NCBI RefSeq assembly: GCF_023278565.1
Contig: NC_064682.1
Span: 310,001 to 374,000 of the forward strand
Length of the DNA stretch: 64,000 nt
Direction of reading: 5' to 3'
Origin: Colletotrichum lupini
Lineage: Eukaryota; Ascomycota; Sordariomycetes; Glomerellales; Glomerellaceae
Shown one piece after another: positions 1-13,000 of the stretch. Position numbers and translations under genes: made by a program. The stretch's first letter is position 1. Each line of letters opens with the position of its first letter. The notes below the pieces were generated by a model that worked only from the letters and a program-made list of their open reading frames with translations, ran no database searches and had not been told where the DNA came from.

Positions 1-807
1 GGGATATCGGGCTTTTTAAATAGACCGCTACCGCGGCTATTATTAAGCGTACTTATAGCGCTAATAACCGTTCTATTACTAATAGTAACGACGCTACGAT
101 TAGGGGCTATAGTTATATTAAAACGAGTTAGTAACGACTATAAAACGACTTTAGAAGAGACTTATTTAGGCGCGGGGAGTATATAAGAATAGGGATCTAG
201 GAAATATTCGTTAGCTATAATATCTATATAACGAGGGAGTAGTATAAATACTAATAAAAATAAGAGACTATATATAAAAAGGATAACTATAAATAAAAAA
301 AAAGAGAAAAGGAATTCGGAATTATAATAGCTTAGAAGGGGGTTAATATTAGCAAATAAAAGTGGGGCAACGACTACTTAGGTACTAGTAGTTATAAAAA
401 TAGCCTATAAATAAGAGCGACCCGGGTATAGAATTATAGGGCTATTATTTAGAGTAAGGGGTCTATACTCGGGCCGACGGGTACTACTTATACCTACCCT
501 TATACTATATATTTAAGGACTTCTTAAGTAAGGGATTAACGTAGCATATGCGAACTATAAATAGGCTTTAGGATAAAGCCTAGGGGAGGGAGCACCCTAT
601 TAGGCCTTACTAATTAGGCCTCGTTAATTAAGGGATAGCTTAGGGGGGCATAAAGAGGGGGACTAAGTAATAAAGGAGTAGCTTAGGTATATATAGAGCG
701 TTAGTAATATACCTCGAGGGAAGGGTAGATTTTAGTAATTCCTTTTTTAGACCCTAATAGCAGTTGGCCTCTGTGAGCTTCTTCCCTATGTCGTACACCT
801 ATTGATA
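1..807 (+). mobile_element. Ty3/gypsy element, 3' end only (RIP-mutated)
   Basis: The reverse complement of this stretch matches the left end of the full-length gypsy element at 40454-47811, so it is another copy of that family in opposite orientation. It holds the last ~600 bases of the internal region, a purine-rich tract next to the LTR (about 582-597) and the 3' LTR. The 5' part lies outside the window. CA and TG dinucleotides are nearly absent, which is typical of RIP. The element stops at 807 and is followed directly by the remains of a gene, so it probably interrupts or truncates that gene. The partner target duplication (candidate TAATC at 808-812) cannot be checked here. Confidence 0.85.
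598..807 (+). repeat. Gypsy 3' LTR (210 bp)
   Basis: It aligns end to end with the LTRs at 40454-40663 and 47602-47811, in reverse orientation and with the same 210-bp length. The terminal dinucleotides read TA..TA where TG..CA would be expected, consistent with C-to-T and G-to-A changes at both ends. Confidence 0.85.
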
Positions 808-929
808 TAATCGATGCCCTCGAGTCTGCGATACAAATGTTTTAACTCATTGAAGAGACAAAAATAACCCTGTCTTCTGTCCACGAGCTGCTTTAATCCC
901 TCGACACCTTCCCCAGTTCCCGCAAAAAC

Positions 930-2493
930 ATGATCCAGCTCGATTACCTCTCCATTGTCATCACACACTCCGTTCTAACACTTTCAAAACTCGAATCCAT
1001 CGTCTGCCAGCAGGATGGGTTGCGGTCTCGGATGAAATGGGCGCTGTGGCACGAAAAGAAGATTCTAGCTCTTCTTCCCCGGTTGGAGTCTCAGAAGTCA
1101 ACATTGACTGTGATGATCACACTTCTCAATAGGTGAGTAGTAGACAACCAAAGGCACAAGGTATTTGAAGATTTATTTATCATGTCATAGCGAGACTCAA
1201 GAAGAAGCAAGTCGCTCACAAATCACCATGTTGGCCAAAGTGGACGAAATTCTTCAGCAAAACCGAACACTAGCCGAACAATTGAAGCTGCTCGACAACG
1301 GAAAGTCGTGGGACACTAGATCCGTCAAGTTCATGGACAACGCGTCCTCAATAATCAGCAGACCTGTGTCTACCCAAAGTGTTATCCACAGATCCCCTTC
1401 AGCCGCCTTTCGGACCCCAGAGTCTTTGGAGGGATCGATGATCATGACGCTATCAAAAAGGAATTTCGAGCTCGACTTGGGTCAATCGAGGGTTTATAAA
1501 CGGGCCCAAGACCGCGAAACAGACAGATCCTCTTTCACAACATCCAACGCCCCGACAAGTGCTTGGAGTATGCTCTCAGGTCTCACCATCGGCGACATTT
1601 CCACAGTGTCAGCGTTTAGATTGCCAATTACTCTCAAGGATATCAATAAAATTGCACCGGGGTCAACATTTTCAGGTCTTTTGATGAACTATCAATCTAT
1701 GGAAGACCAGACTCGATCCAATCCATTTGAGTGCAGGGACTCACTGTCACGAGCTCCCATTAGGGACGAAAGATTGGCAGGGACGTTGTCTTTCAAATTT
1801 GATGAGTCTGGCGACGTCGCGTGCAGAGAGCCCGAAATTCAACAAGAAGGATTGACAACTTTCACGTGAGTACCTGGTCTCTCTCTGCAAATCGGTTTTA
1901 TTCTGAAACTCGTAGTATCATGATAGTCGGGGACTCCAAAGCGCTTAATAGTGAGATGATCAATACTTTCATCAACCCAACACCATGGTTAAAACTCGAA
2001 AAAGATGTACATATCCCCGGGCGTGCTCACTATTCTCGATACGCAGTACGGTACGTGTCTTTGGCAACACCAAAAAGTCTTGTCTGTCAAAACGGTCCGT
2101 GAACTCTCTATTGACATGGATAGTGTGCGTGGTGAAATACTGGGCCTTGAACTACACGATACAACAGGACTAGCAGATGATCGCTCTCTCAGGCAACAGT
2201 CATACAAATGTGACGACGCATTCTTGATTCTCGTAGGCGTGGACAGCGCGGCGCGGGTCGAAATCCAAGACCTAGCGAACGAGGTTTCCAGAGCGCGACC
2301 AGACGCCCTTTGTTTTCTGGTTGGGACGTCTAAGAACCGTGGAGCACCGCATGGCGATGCTGAGTTGGGACGTATCGCGAAATTCTTCCTTGATCTAAGA
2401 ATGAAGGTGTTGTATTGTGATGTGCAACACCCGATGAGCGTTGGACAACTGCTCGCACAGGTAGGCTCCATGCTAGGGGCATTGATTCCATAA
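930..2493 (+). CDS. Fungal STAND-type N-terminal helical domain fused to degenerate Rho-like GTPase domain; probably 5'-truncated
   Basis: Three exons with clear splice signals: 930-1132, 1191-1865 and 1916 onward (introns 1133-1190 and 1866-1915, both GTGAGT..TAG). A further 40-bp intron at 2007-2046 is needed to reach the final frame, which ends at 2493. The first ~70 residues (RSRMKWALWHEKKI, then QKSTLTVMI) resemble the helical N-terminal domain found on fungal STAND/ankyrin proteins. A coiled-coil-like stretch and a Ser/Thr-rich linker follow. The C-terminal part resembles a Rho GTPase: P-loop position VGDSKALNS (lacks GKS/T), DTTG in place of DTAG, then FLILVGVDS and VGTSKN. In-frame sequence continues upstream to the LTR at 807 but has TAA stops at 843 and 894, both explicable as CAA to TAA. 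Nucleotide binding is doubtful. The gene may be a relic. Confidence 0.6.
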
Positions 2494-2510
2494 GATAATA
2501 AGCTAATCAA

Positions 2511-2865
2511 GTTCCGCGCAGGCCATTATAGCTGCGAATCGTAGAGGCCTAAGGAACTTGCTCGAAGCCCCCACCTCGCCTCAACTATCCAAGGTTACGA
2601 TCGAATAGGGAGGACTGACAGGAAACAAATTACCTATTCAGCAAGGACATCCTTGAGTATTAAGCAAGGAAAAGTAATCAGATCGTCACGGAATCAGGAA
2701 GAGAGCTGTGGGCTAGGGCGTTGTCGGTCGAATGTGGATTGATCAAAGCTTATACTGACATTGGAGGATCTCATAGAATTGAGATACCAGACCTTATAGG
2801 GAGATTCGAAATTTCGAATTCGGTGGCTTGCATCGAAGGCTATCGACGATAGAAATTCTATCAAA
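2511..2865. other. Intergenic, no gene seen
   Basis: This lies between the stop codons of two convergent genes. Short frames here have no recognisable domain or supporting splice structure. Confidence 0.6.
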
Positions 2866-4286
2866 TCAATTTCCCGCTTTGGATTGGCGCTGTTTGCTTT
2901 CTTCCAAAACTCCGCTTTCACTGGAAAGGCTCTCCATCTCAACGTCGAACTGTGAGTATCTGCTGCGCGGCCCTCGAGAAACACTGGCATGCGTGCTTTC
3001 CTTCACTCTCGATCCCTCCGAGGCGATCAATTTAGGTGCCATTGCCCTGAAGAATCTGCGTAGGGTAGGCATTGAGCCACATATTATGAATAGATTCACC
3101 TCGACGAAACTGTGAGCGGGAAGTCATGAGTTAAAAGTATGGCATATGGAGGACTTTGGAAGAAGACAGGGTTGAGGACGTACGACCAGACATTTGCAGG
3201 GGCTGCTACCCATGGGATATCATTGGATGAAAGGAGCGACTGCAAGTAAACCATGCGGACGACAGATGTTGTGACAGTTCTGGAAAGGGGATCAGTATGT
3301 TTCCCCTCAGACGGCTGGAATATGGTATACATACATGGATCCAACGCCAAACATAAGCACGGCTCCCACTTTGACAGCCGGCCGCATCTGCAAGCGAAGA
3401 ACCATGGGTATTGGTATGATGAAAAGGACGACGTCAGAAACAATATTGGAAACGGCGATGGCCATGTAAAGTACTGCTGAGTTTAGACATGTTCCGGAGG
3501 TGTACGGGTCCCAGTTTGTGCGAATCGGATGGCAGTGGAAAAGGAGAAGTGATGCGATAATGATAGTGTATGCAGAAACCATCGCAATGGCTGTCAAGAT
3601 TGCGTTTCGGTACCACCTCTGGGGTGAAATATTGAGGTAGGCGGTCAAAAGTGAGGTTTTCGTCAAGCCGTTGCAGGTGATAAACACAGGGGCAACAATA
3701 TAAGAGCTCTGTAGGGATACGTCAGAATTGAAGGCAAATTGACATCGACAGCATCCATTTCGACATCGACCGGAACGCTCACTAGCATATGCTTCTCGTA
3801 TATCTGTATGGACATCTCGAAGGCGTGGTGACCCAAACCCCCTATTGATATAGACCCTGAAGTACGATGTCAGTGTCTTGATCGAGCCCCGAGAACCTGA
3901 AGGTATAGCATCTTACATATCTGTACCGACTGCATGACAATAGAACAAACCTTGAGAGAATCAGTTTCTTTCGGGTTCAGATAGCGGTACCTATGTCAGA
4001 TGTTTACCCATGCGAAGAATATTAGAACTGTGGGGAATGAACGTCAATAACAGCATGGCTGTGTGATGCCAAGTCACTCACAATCGTCGATCTTTGGGCC
4101 ATCGGATAGACGGAACTTCGTGTAGAATCTCTGGATCAGAGTCAAGAATGCCAAGGACCCCAAGATTCCAAACACCAGGTAATGTTCGAGCACTTTTTGT
4201 TGTTGCGGATGCTCAAAGTCTACCAAGTAGCCCTCGGGGGCCTTGATGACAGTTGTGGTGCCATTAGTGATCGGAAACTCGGCCAT
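2866..4286 (-). CDS. Rhodopsin-domain integral membrane protein (PTH11/SAT4-like 7TM)
   Basis: Seven exons on the minus strand: 4286-4082, 4027-4008, 3950-3917, 3856-3783, 3708-3335, 3279-3184 and 3109-2866. Each joins in frame through GT..AG introns of 54-74 bases, giving 348 residues. The start is the ATG of MAEFPITN. The sequence follows the fungal rhodopsin domain in order: GYLVDFEHP, an ORF-opening helix with FLTLIQRFYTK, DDFLIFFAW (spanning a 20-base exon), GGLGHHAFEM, GLTKTSLLTAYL, SPQRWYR, then helices with YTIIIASLLLFHC and VSDVVLFIIPIPM, and finally NLFIICGSMPTLRRFFR. The C-terminal tail is hydrophilic and Ser/Glu-rich. Members are fungal seven-helix plasma-membrane proteins of mostly unknown ligand. 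Some family members lie in metabolite clusters or act as surface sensors, so the function here is open. No disruption is visible. Confidence 0.88.
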
Positions 4287-5147
4287 GAGAATGACCAAGT
4301 GTTGACGGTCCTCAGAAGGCCAAGGGAAGAGAAGATGGAAAATCAGAAAAGACAGACTGGCGACAAATTCATCCCTGCATACTATGCGAACAAACAGCTG
4401 CGACCCTCAATATTTAAACATGTGCACATTCCATCCTCTGATCTGCTTGAGCTCTTTTTTCATTGTGCTAACCTTATCACGGAAAATGACGAGGATTTGC
4501 TCTTTGAATCATATTAAACATGACTGATGCGACTGGAAAAGACTCTGAGGCGGGCCGAGCTATCACATTCCCGTTTTCTGTCAACCAACACGAGCACCGG
4601 CCCTGGCCTGGAGAACTGCATGGGCCCTGGCTTTCGGATGGACCTTGGCCTGCACTCTCACACAACAGATGGCCAAGAAACGCAGGACAGGGCTGCCTAC
4701 ATGCAGCAAATTTCGCCAATGTGAGTTGAACATCCGGACCGATCTGATACCTGGTTACTCAAACCCTTGCGTTCTCAACCGGAATGGATCGAATGACCGT
4801 CCTGTGAGAGCATGAGTAGCACAGTTGGTAGATTCTGGGCCGCGAGTCTAGACGGTCTATCAATCAACCGCGAGAACCGAACCATGAGATACTCATCATG
4901 CAAACGACGCAAACAATAGCAACCCTTGAAAACCAATCTTAATGGAGCATGGTGTTGTGAACAATATTGGATTCTGACAACCTGAACTGGAGCCCCGGCC
5001 AGGAACCCACCCAAGATCGAAAGACATAAAGGCTCAGATCCATTCCATTCTTTCTTTCTGAAACCCCAGGAGACACAAATCAAGTCCAGGTACCCGGGCA
5101 CCTCTTCATCCTTTCTCACTCTCATCTTCAACCTAATATCAGCCAAG
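4287..5147. other. Divergent intergenic region
   Basis: About 860 bases separate the starts of the rhodopsin-domain gene (-) and the EthD gene (+), so both promoters should lie here. Overlapping short frames on both strands around 4477-4729 carry no recognisable domain and look like chance. The last ~50 bases before 5148 are C/T-rich, as often seen in fungal 5' leaders. Confidence 0.5.
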
Positions 5148-5752
5148 ATGGTCCGCCTCTCCGTCCCGCTCACCATCGCAGCCACGCTGATCGCCAGCGG
5201 CATGGCCGCATGCTCAAACACTGGGCAGGCTCAGATGGTCACCTACGTCAAGCGAGCGACCAACCTGACCCAGGAGCAATTCTGGGACTACTGGCAGACC
5301 CAGCACGCCCCCAAGGTCGCCCCCTTGGCTGTGCACTTCAACATCACGCGTTACCAGCAGGTTTGTAAACTGTAGCCTTGGCTTTTGCATTGCTGCGGGC
5401 CGGCAATGAGCATAAACTGATTCTGTCATAGATCCAAGTCGGGGGCCAGATTCTTCCCACCGAGGCAGGTTCAACCGTGCCGGCATCCGCCGTCCCCGTT
5501 GACTTTGACGGCATTGCCATGTTCCTGTACAAGTCTCCCGCGGTCCTCACGGCAATGCTTTCTCACCCTTACTACCTTGCTGTTGTTGAGCCTGACGAAC
5601 ATGTCTTCATCGACAAGGGTGCTTTTGGTAACGGCATGGTCGCAACATTTGTTGGTACCGACATCGAGATCGTTGATGGGAAGCAGGATGTGTGGGTAGG
5701 AAGTCAGGCTACGCGGGAAAAGTTCCAGAAAATTTTTGAGTCGTACCTGTAG
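5148..5752 (+). CDS. Secreted EthD-domain (dimeric alpha-beta barrel) protein
   Basis: Two exons, 5148-5360 and 5432-5752, are joined in frame across a 71-base intron (GTTTGT..CATAG) to give 177 residues. The first ~21 residues are a hydrophobic signal peptide (VPLTIAATLIASGMAA followed by Cys). The mature part starts with MVTYVKRATNLTQEQFWDYWQTQHAP, the usual opening of EthD-type ferredoxin-like barrels (the xYW..HAP pattern). It ends with VATFVGTDIEIV and an FQKIFESYL helix. EthD-fold proteins in fungi include small dehydratases, decarboxylases and cyclases of polyketide pathways, but many are uncharacterised. A signal peptide is unusual for this fold, so secretion or vacuolar targeting is an inference. 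No polyketide genes are visible nearby. Confidence 0.82.
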
Positions 5753-6812
5753 GGCCTGGGTGGAAATCCACCAGTTATCTCAACTTAGATTCTGCAAGAG
5801 AGAGGAACCTGCCGTATAGAGTAATTTTACCGGAGACCCAAGTACATGTAATATTTCAGTAGATGTGTTGGTTCTTCAATTTTGGTACATCACTTGGCCG
5901 CGTGTCATCCGCAAGTCTACTTCCCACTCATGTGCATTTTGCTCGTTGGCAATGTGCTGCTAATTATTCTCTCTTTTCTTTGATGAGAAATGACTTGTAG
6001 GATCTTGGCGATAGTGGCAACAAGGCTCCCGGCAGCTTTGCGGAATATGTTCTGAACTTGGAGAATGTGCTGTTGGTTGTTCTTAAATCAAAGCATCGAA
6101 TATGACGGGTCATATGCGGTCGTAGTTGTATCCCACTTTACCGTCGTACCCCCAGGCGGAAGTGGATCCGCGGCGACGGAGGCCATATCCGTCTCTCCGG
6201 TTGGGCTCTGCAGCAAGGGTCGTGGGGATCAAGGCCAATTTCATCACTGCGTGTAAGAGTAAATGGAGTCTGCAAAGGGACCTCTCGGAAAGTCTTTCCG
6301 CTTGGGATAGTGAAGGGTGTGGAGTGTCTTTCGATTCTGCATGCGGACAAGGACCACGCAAACCCCTGGCAGACCGTTTTCTGTTGGAACCGGGGGCATT
6401 TCTATTTCACCAGCCTTTTGTACCGGGGACCATCAATGTCTGCTCATAGATACGGATACATTCCGTATGGTTACTGAGTAGAGAAAAAAGAAAGAAAGAA
6501 AACAAACGAGGGCAGTCGTAGTACATCAGCTTTCGGATATGACAAACAAGAGCGTCAGCCAAGTTAGATATACGTAGCCATCTAGCAAAAGAACAATCCC
6601 AAGAACACAGATACGATCAAAGAGGAGGCTCGTCAGTATACTTGAGCAGCAGGTGACCAGGGTCCATGTCCATCTAGTACCTATCTGTCGTCAAATTTGT
6701 GCTTGAACCAGGAGGCAGTACTTACAACAAGGTACTCGCATGTAAGGAGTGCTCTAATGGCTCAAATCACTATGAAGTAGAAAAACAGAGGACTCATACG
6801 TTTGAATCAACC
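5753..6812. other. Intergenic, left flank of Copia copy 1
   Basis: No supported gene. Frames at 6065-6449 on both strands overlap each other and have no known motif. A short A/G-rich tract lies at about 6481-6508. Base composition is ordinary and not RIP-like, ending abruptly at the LTR. CAACC at 6808-6812 is the left target duplication. Confidence 0.55.
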
Positions 6813-7017
6813 TGTTAGTATCCCTATTACAAGGTAGTTAGTTCGAACCGTAGTTAACGAAGAGATTAATTAAACTATATAAATATTTGCGTAATAAGTA
6901 TAAAAAAGAGGTTTTAACTATAAATTAAGCTAGCTATAATAATCGTAAATAGGGCCCCTAATTAGCCCCTGCGCAGTCGGCTATATATTATAATTAAATT
7001 AAACTTCTAATCCGATA
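6813..7017 (-). repeat. Copia copy 1 LTR, left
   Basis: A 205-bp LTR. The outer end keeps TG (TGTTAGTATCC). The inner end reads CCGATA where the outer end of the partner reads CCGACA. Confidence 0.9.
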
Positions 7018-10000
7018 CTAACTTTCTCTTTTTTTTATTAATTTAATTATTATAATTAGAAGTATAATTTAACCTCGGGCCCGTTTACTAAGTCGTCTCC
7101 TTTTCCCCTTTTTCTCTACTCTTTTTATATAACTTATCTTTTTATTTATATAATAGCTTTTTTACTATTTATAAATTACTCTAATCCCTTATTTAGTATT
7201 ACTTTTATAAAAGCGTTTGTGAGGTTATTTTTATTATTAATCTAACGGATCTCGAGTATTTCGCGCCTTTTATATAATTACTTAAGGGCTATAATATCGA
7301 TTATAAGCTTCTTTTTTTTTTTTTATTCTTAATTTAATAAGGTATTCGTATAGTGAGTAGGAATTAGTATAAATAACCGTTAGAATAGGTAGAAGGCTAA
7401 TTTAATTAGTAATCTTCCTTAGCGTTATTAAAATTATATAAGAGAGGTTAATACCGGTAATTATATTATAAACTTCTAATACTAATATACTTCTTATTAC
7501 CTATTTACTTTTAGTTAATAAGTAGTAAATTATATTATTATATATAATAAATTCGCTCTTACTTATACTCTCGTTAACTAGGATAATAATATACCCTAAT
7601 TATAAAATAAGGTCGTTATTATTTATAAATAACCTATTAATAAAAATATAAAGCTTATTAATTATAAAGGTAATTAGGTAATAAACGAGACTTTAATCGA
7701 GATTCGTTTATTATTACTTAAGCTACTTATTAAGTACTTTAATATTTTATTTAGTTAGATTTATAGCTTATACTACCCTAATATAGTTAAAAGTTATTTT
7801 AAGTTAATAAATACTTATAATATATACCCCTTACGCAAGCTTAGCCTTATATTACTTTTTAACGTTAGTTATATTTAAATTAACGAGGTTAATTTTCTTA
7901 TTTTACCCCTTTTATTAAAAAACGACGGTTTCCTTTTTAATTATAAGAATCCTATTATTAAATATTAAGGGGGTGTTTATTATAAAGACCTTTTTTAGCT
8001 TTATTACGAAGCTCGCTTTTTAGAGCTCCTTATCTTCTTTTTTTATAAAATTAATATTAAATAGGCTTAATATATCGTTAATTTATATTTTAATAATCCT
8101 AAATTAGTCGCCTTCGTACTCCGTAACTAATAAATACGGGTTATATATAAAAGTAATTATTAATAGTTAATTAATATAAAAATCGTAGTATATAGCTTAT
8201 TAATAGGTGCCCGATTTTATAAGCTTATATAATAGCTTAAGTATTTTAATAATCGTACTTTCTAAGTACTTACTAGCTATTTCTATTAGTAAATAGGCTA
8301 GGATTTTCTTTATAAGCCCTATAGCTAATTAGGTATAGGCCTAAGTAATATTATAGCTCTAAATCTTATATCCCTTTTTTTATAATAATACTATTAATAT
8401 TATTATTAATCGTTAGCTATAGCGCTATATAGTAGGTAATTATATAAGTAGCGTTACCTTTTTAATATTACTATACTCTTAAATTACGTATTTAAACTTC
8501 TTATATAGCTAGGGTATTCTTTTCTTTTTAATCTTACGAACTATTTATAATTTAAATATATAGAGGTTTATATATTTTTTTAGGTTATATAGGATAAATT
8601 AATAAACCCCTCGATTATAAAAAGTATTTACTTTAATAAGATTTAATCCCTTATATAGCTTTTTAGTAGTTATAATTACGCTTTTTTTACGTAGTTTAAC
8701 TACTAGCTCGAAATCGGCTTTTTTTATTATTATATAAAAAGTATTAATTACTTCGTTATTAGTAATAAATTATTACGTTAGGGCTTATTATCGTAGTTTT
8801 TTATAACGTCTCGCTAGTAGTATTAGTACCCTTTTAGTAATTTCCTCTTCCTCGTTATCTATTAATATTACTACGACGATTTTATTAAAAATAATTTCTT
8901 ATACCTCTACCGCGGGTTATATAGTTTCCCCTAGCTCTTCTTTTTTTTATAAATTAGAAATTACCTCGTTAAGATCTATATAATATAATTTAATTACTAT
9001 AATTAATACTTCGAGTAGCTAGTTATAATCTCTCGTAACTATATAAGAGCGCTCGTTAATAAAAATTAACTTATATAGCCTAGCTTATTATTAGGTAATT
9101 TTATACTATACTTATATATCCGAATTTAGTAATATATTTAAATTACCCCCTATATCGGGCCTATTATATATAGTAATTACCTCGTTAACTTGCTTTTTTA
9201 TACTTACTTCGCGCAGTACTTATATTACTTTTTTAACTACTTAGGCTCGTTAGCTTATACTTAGTAATAGTAATAAAGCTAAAGTCGTTCTTAAATATAC
9301 TCTAAATACTAATAACGTTAGTATAAGTCCGTTAAGCCCTATAGTATTATTATAATATTTAAGTACTATCTAAAAGTATTCGTTATTAATAGAATCCGGA
9401 TTTTCCTTTTTAATAATTCTAAACGCCTTTTTTAACTACTAGTATGCTCTTTTTACTTTTTTAATACTATAGTACGCTTCAACGAATATAACTTTTAATT
9501 ATATATTATAAGCCGTCGTATTATCCCTAAATTCTACCGATTTAAAGCTAATATTAATATTAGTTCTAATACCGTCTAGCGGTCCTTAATATATATTAAT
9601 TTAGCTTTTTTATAGGGCTACTTATACTATTTTTATTTATAAATCCTAGAGGAATTACCTTACTTAGAAAGATATAGCTATGTTAATTATATATAACATT
9701 AGCTAACTATTTAAATAAAAGATATTAATAACGATTTCTTAGTTAAAGTTAAGCTTATTACGTAATTTAAACTTAAATTTATATAGGCTTTATGTATTTA
9801 TTTAGTATTAGTAGTATATTTTTATTAACTACTCTAGCGCCCCTATTTCGATATTATTATTACCTAATTACTTTAAGAAGTTATATAGCCTCGTAATTAA
9901 TAAGTACCCGAATCTCTAATATAGTTTTCTAAGCTTACTTTCCGTTAAGTAATTAATTAACTTCGTATTATTAATAAGCTTTATAAACGTATATCCCTAT

Positions 10001-13000
10001 TATTATTTAACTATTTCAAAGTACTTACTACTAAAGATCCTATTTTTTATATTATTAAATATAATACTTAGTTAATTTATATTTTTTAGATATAAAAGAA
10101 ATAGGGTATTAGTAAGTAAAATATAGAAAGTTATCGTTCCGAAGTACGTCTCTATTTTTATTATACTTAGGGTAACGATTTCTTTACCTAGGCTAAAACT
10201 AATCTTCGTAATACCCGCTATTAACGTATTAAGTATTATTAATATAATCTTTTATAGTACTTAAAGTTACCCTTTTCTTCTAATTAATTATTATAATACC
10301 TTAGTATTTAGGATAATTTTATAAAAACTATTTAAACCGTACCTTTTGCTCATATAAAATACTTATATAAGCTTAGTATTTAAAAAATCTAAGTAATATA
10401 AAAAGGACCCCTCTAGTTACCCCTAAATCTACTTAGTACTATATTCTTTTTTTTTTAAATATTAAGAGAGATAGCGTCTTCTCTCTAATTATTAAGAAAA
10501 TAGGCTTTGGCCTTATTCAATTCGCCTTTTTAACTACTTCCGTATTTATTATTTAAAGGACTTTCTCTTATTATTTATAAATAAAAGCCTATTTATTAAG
10601 AGCTTTTACTACCCTTTATTTATTTAGCCTCGTATATCCTCTAAAAGCTAACGCGGTAAAAAAAAAGTAATTAATATTATTAATTTCGTTATAATTTAAT
10701 TCGTTAATATAAGGGGTATGATCTTTCTTATTTTCTAAATCTTTTATAAGGGGTATATATTTTAAGCCGCTACTTTAGTTATTATTACTAAGTTCTATAC
10801 CTCCGGATCTACTCTTATATATAATAAAGAATTAATTAAACTAACGAGGGCTAGTTTTACCATCTACTACCCTCGACTTTTTATATTATTTATATAATTT
10901 AGTATACTCTTTTTTAAAATAGTTACTTAATTAATATCTATCTTTTTTATAAATATAGTATTACCTCTTTTATTACCCTACTTATAAGTTAAATCTCTAC
11001 TTATTTAATAAATCTAAGCCTTTTTATTAGCGATTACTATATTTAGCCTCTTTTCTTTTCTTATTATACGTTTAATCGACTTAATATTATTAATAAGGGC
11101 CGTTATATACTTAGAAATAGGTTTAGTACGGTATTCTTATTTTAATATTAAAACTAAATCTTAGCCTCGAGTAGAGTATTTTATAGTTTTCGGATACTTA
11201 GTATAGGGTTATTTTTATTTTTAATATATGCTAGACTACGGTATAAAAATATTTAACTTTCCGCTTATTTATCCCCTTATTTAGCTAGGTTTTCGCTAGC
11301 TTATTAATTTAATTAATAAGCTTTTTAAGGATCTTTATTTATAATTTACTCTTTATTATCCTAATTATAAATATAAAAGAAATCGCTCGTAGCTTAGATA
11401 AGAGCTCTAGGTTCTTATTATAGGTCTCGAAGCGGCTTTAAATTATATTAATTATATTAAGAAAGTCGTTTCGATCGAAATTACGTACTATTTTATAATA
11501 ATAATTAAAGGCTTTGCTTATAAATATAATATTAATTACTAAATAATATTAGTATTCCCTAATTCCGACTTTTTTGTAATAATTATAAAATATCGTTAGG
11601 GGTTTTTATAAAACCTTATACTTCCCCCTAGAGTATAATTTCTTTTTTAAGAAGATCTTTTTAAAGTTTATAAATTACTTCGTATTTATTATTAAATTTT
11701 CGGTATTTATATACGATCCCTGCGTCGCTACGTATTATTAATAATTTTAAGTCGTTTATTTCTTTTTTTATTAACTAATCGGGGCTAAATTTCGTATTAA
11801 TAACGGTAACGAGTTATAAATTAAAATAAATAGAATTATTAATTATTATATTTTTAGTACTATATTTTGCCCCGGTATATCCTTTTATAATAATAGATTT
11901 TTATTAGTAATTATAAAGAGGAAATCTAGGTCGTTTACTCTTTTTTTAAATTCGTTAAAACGATTATACGCTTTATTAACCTATACTTAGTCTTATAGTA
12001 CGAATTCCTCTTTTATAATTATTATTATTAATATTTTATATAGCTCTCGTAATTATAATTACGCTAGTAATACTCCTCGCTTATAGAGGAATTTATTAAT
12101 TACTTTTATAATTCCTAAGCTTGCGCTCGCGAACTATTTACTTAGTTAATAACTAAGGTCGTTTACGATTTTATAAAATAGGGGTTACCCCTATAGCCCT
12201 TTCTTTTTATAAACCTTAGTTAAATAAATTAATATTATATTAATTTACTTATTATTAAGCTAATCCGTAATTCTATATATCTACGTCCCTTAATAATCCG
12301 GGTTAATATTTACTTATTTATAAGGGATTAGGATTTTATTTAGGATCGGGTTTTATCCTCTTTTTCCTTATCCTAACTTACTAAGGGTCGTATTTTAACT
12401 TATACTCGTATTAATAATTACTAGCATATTTTATTTTAATAAAGATGTATTTAATCCGCGCGCTAGTTATAATAAATCCGTACTTTTACTACTTAACGAA
12501 GTTATTAAAGTTTAAGAGATTCTTACTTCTTCTTACTATCTCGCTATTACTCTCGTTTTTATTATTTTTAATAATTATTATTACTTTTTTAAATCGCTAG
12601 CTATTATACTTATTAAAATCCTCTTTTTTATTCAATATAAAAAGGTAGGTTTTAGTAATTCTTTTTTATAATAGTAGTAGTAAACGTTTATATTATTATA
12701 AAAAGATATAATAATTAATCTCGGGATTTTTATTAGTTACTAATTTCCGCTATCCCGTATATTTCTAGCTTCTTAAGCCTCGTACTTTTTATAATTCTTA
12801 AATAGCTTTTTTCCTTAACTTATCTTTTTTAGGGTAGTATTTTATAAAAATAATTAAAAATAGATACTAAGTAGTTTATAAAAGAGCTATATAAGTTATT
12901 AAGAACTATATAAACCGTTAAGTATAGTTAACGAAGTTAAGCCCTCTCTTTTATAAGATTATAGACTTTAAGGACTTATTAAAAATACTTACTTATTACT

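Noticed and set aside
4477..4729. Overlapping frames on both strands upstream of the EthD gene
   Set aside because: They are mutually antisense, Pro/Gly/Trp-rich low-information translations with no domain or splice support.
4800..4880. tRNA-like stretch (GAGTAGCACAGTTGGTAGA)
   Set aside because: It resembles a D-arm, but no matching acceptor stem, anticodon stem or GGTTCGA-type T-loop follows.
6065..6449. Possible small genes left of Copia copy 1
   Set aside because: Frames on both strands overlap, have no motif and no consistent start context.
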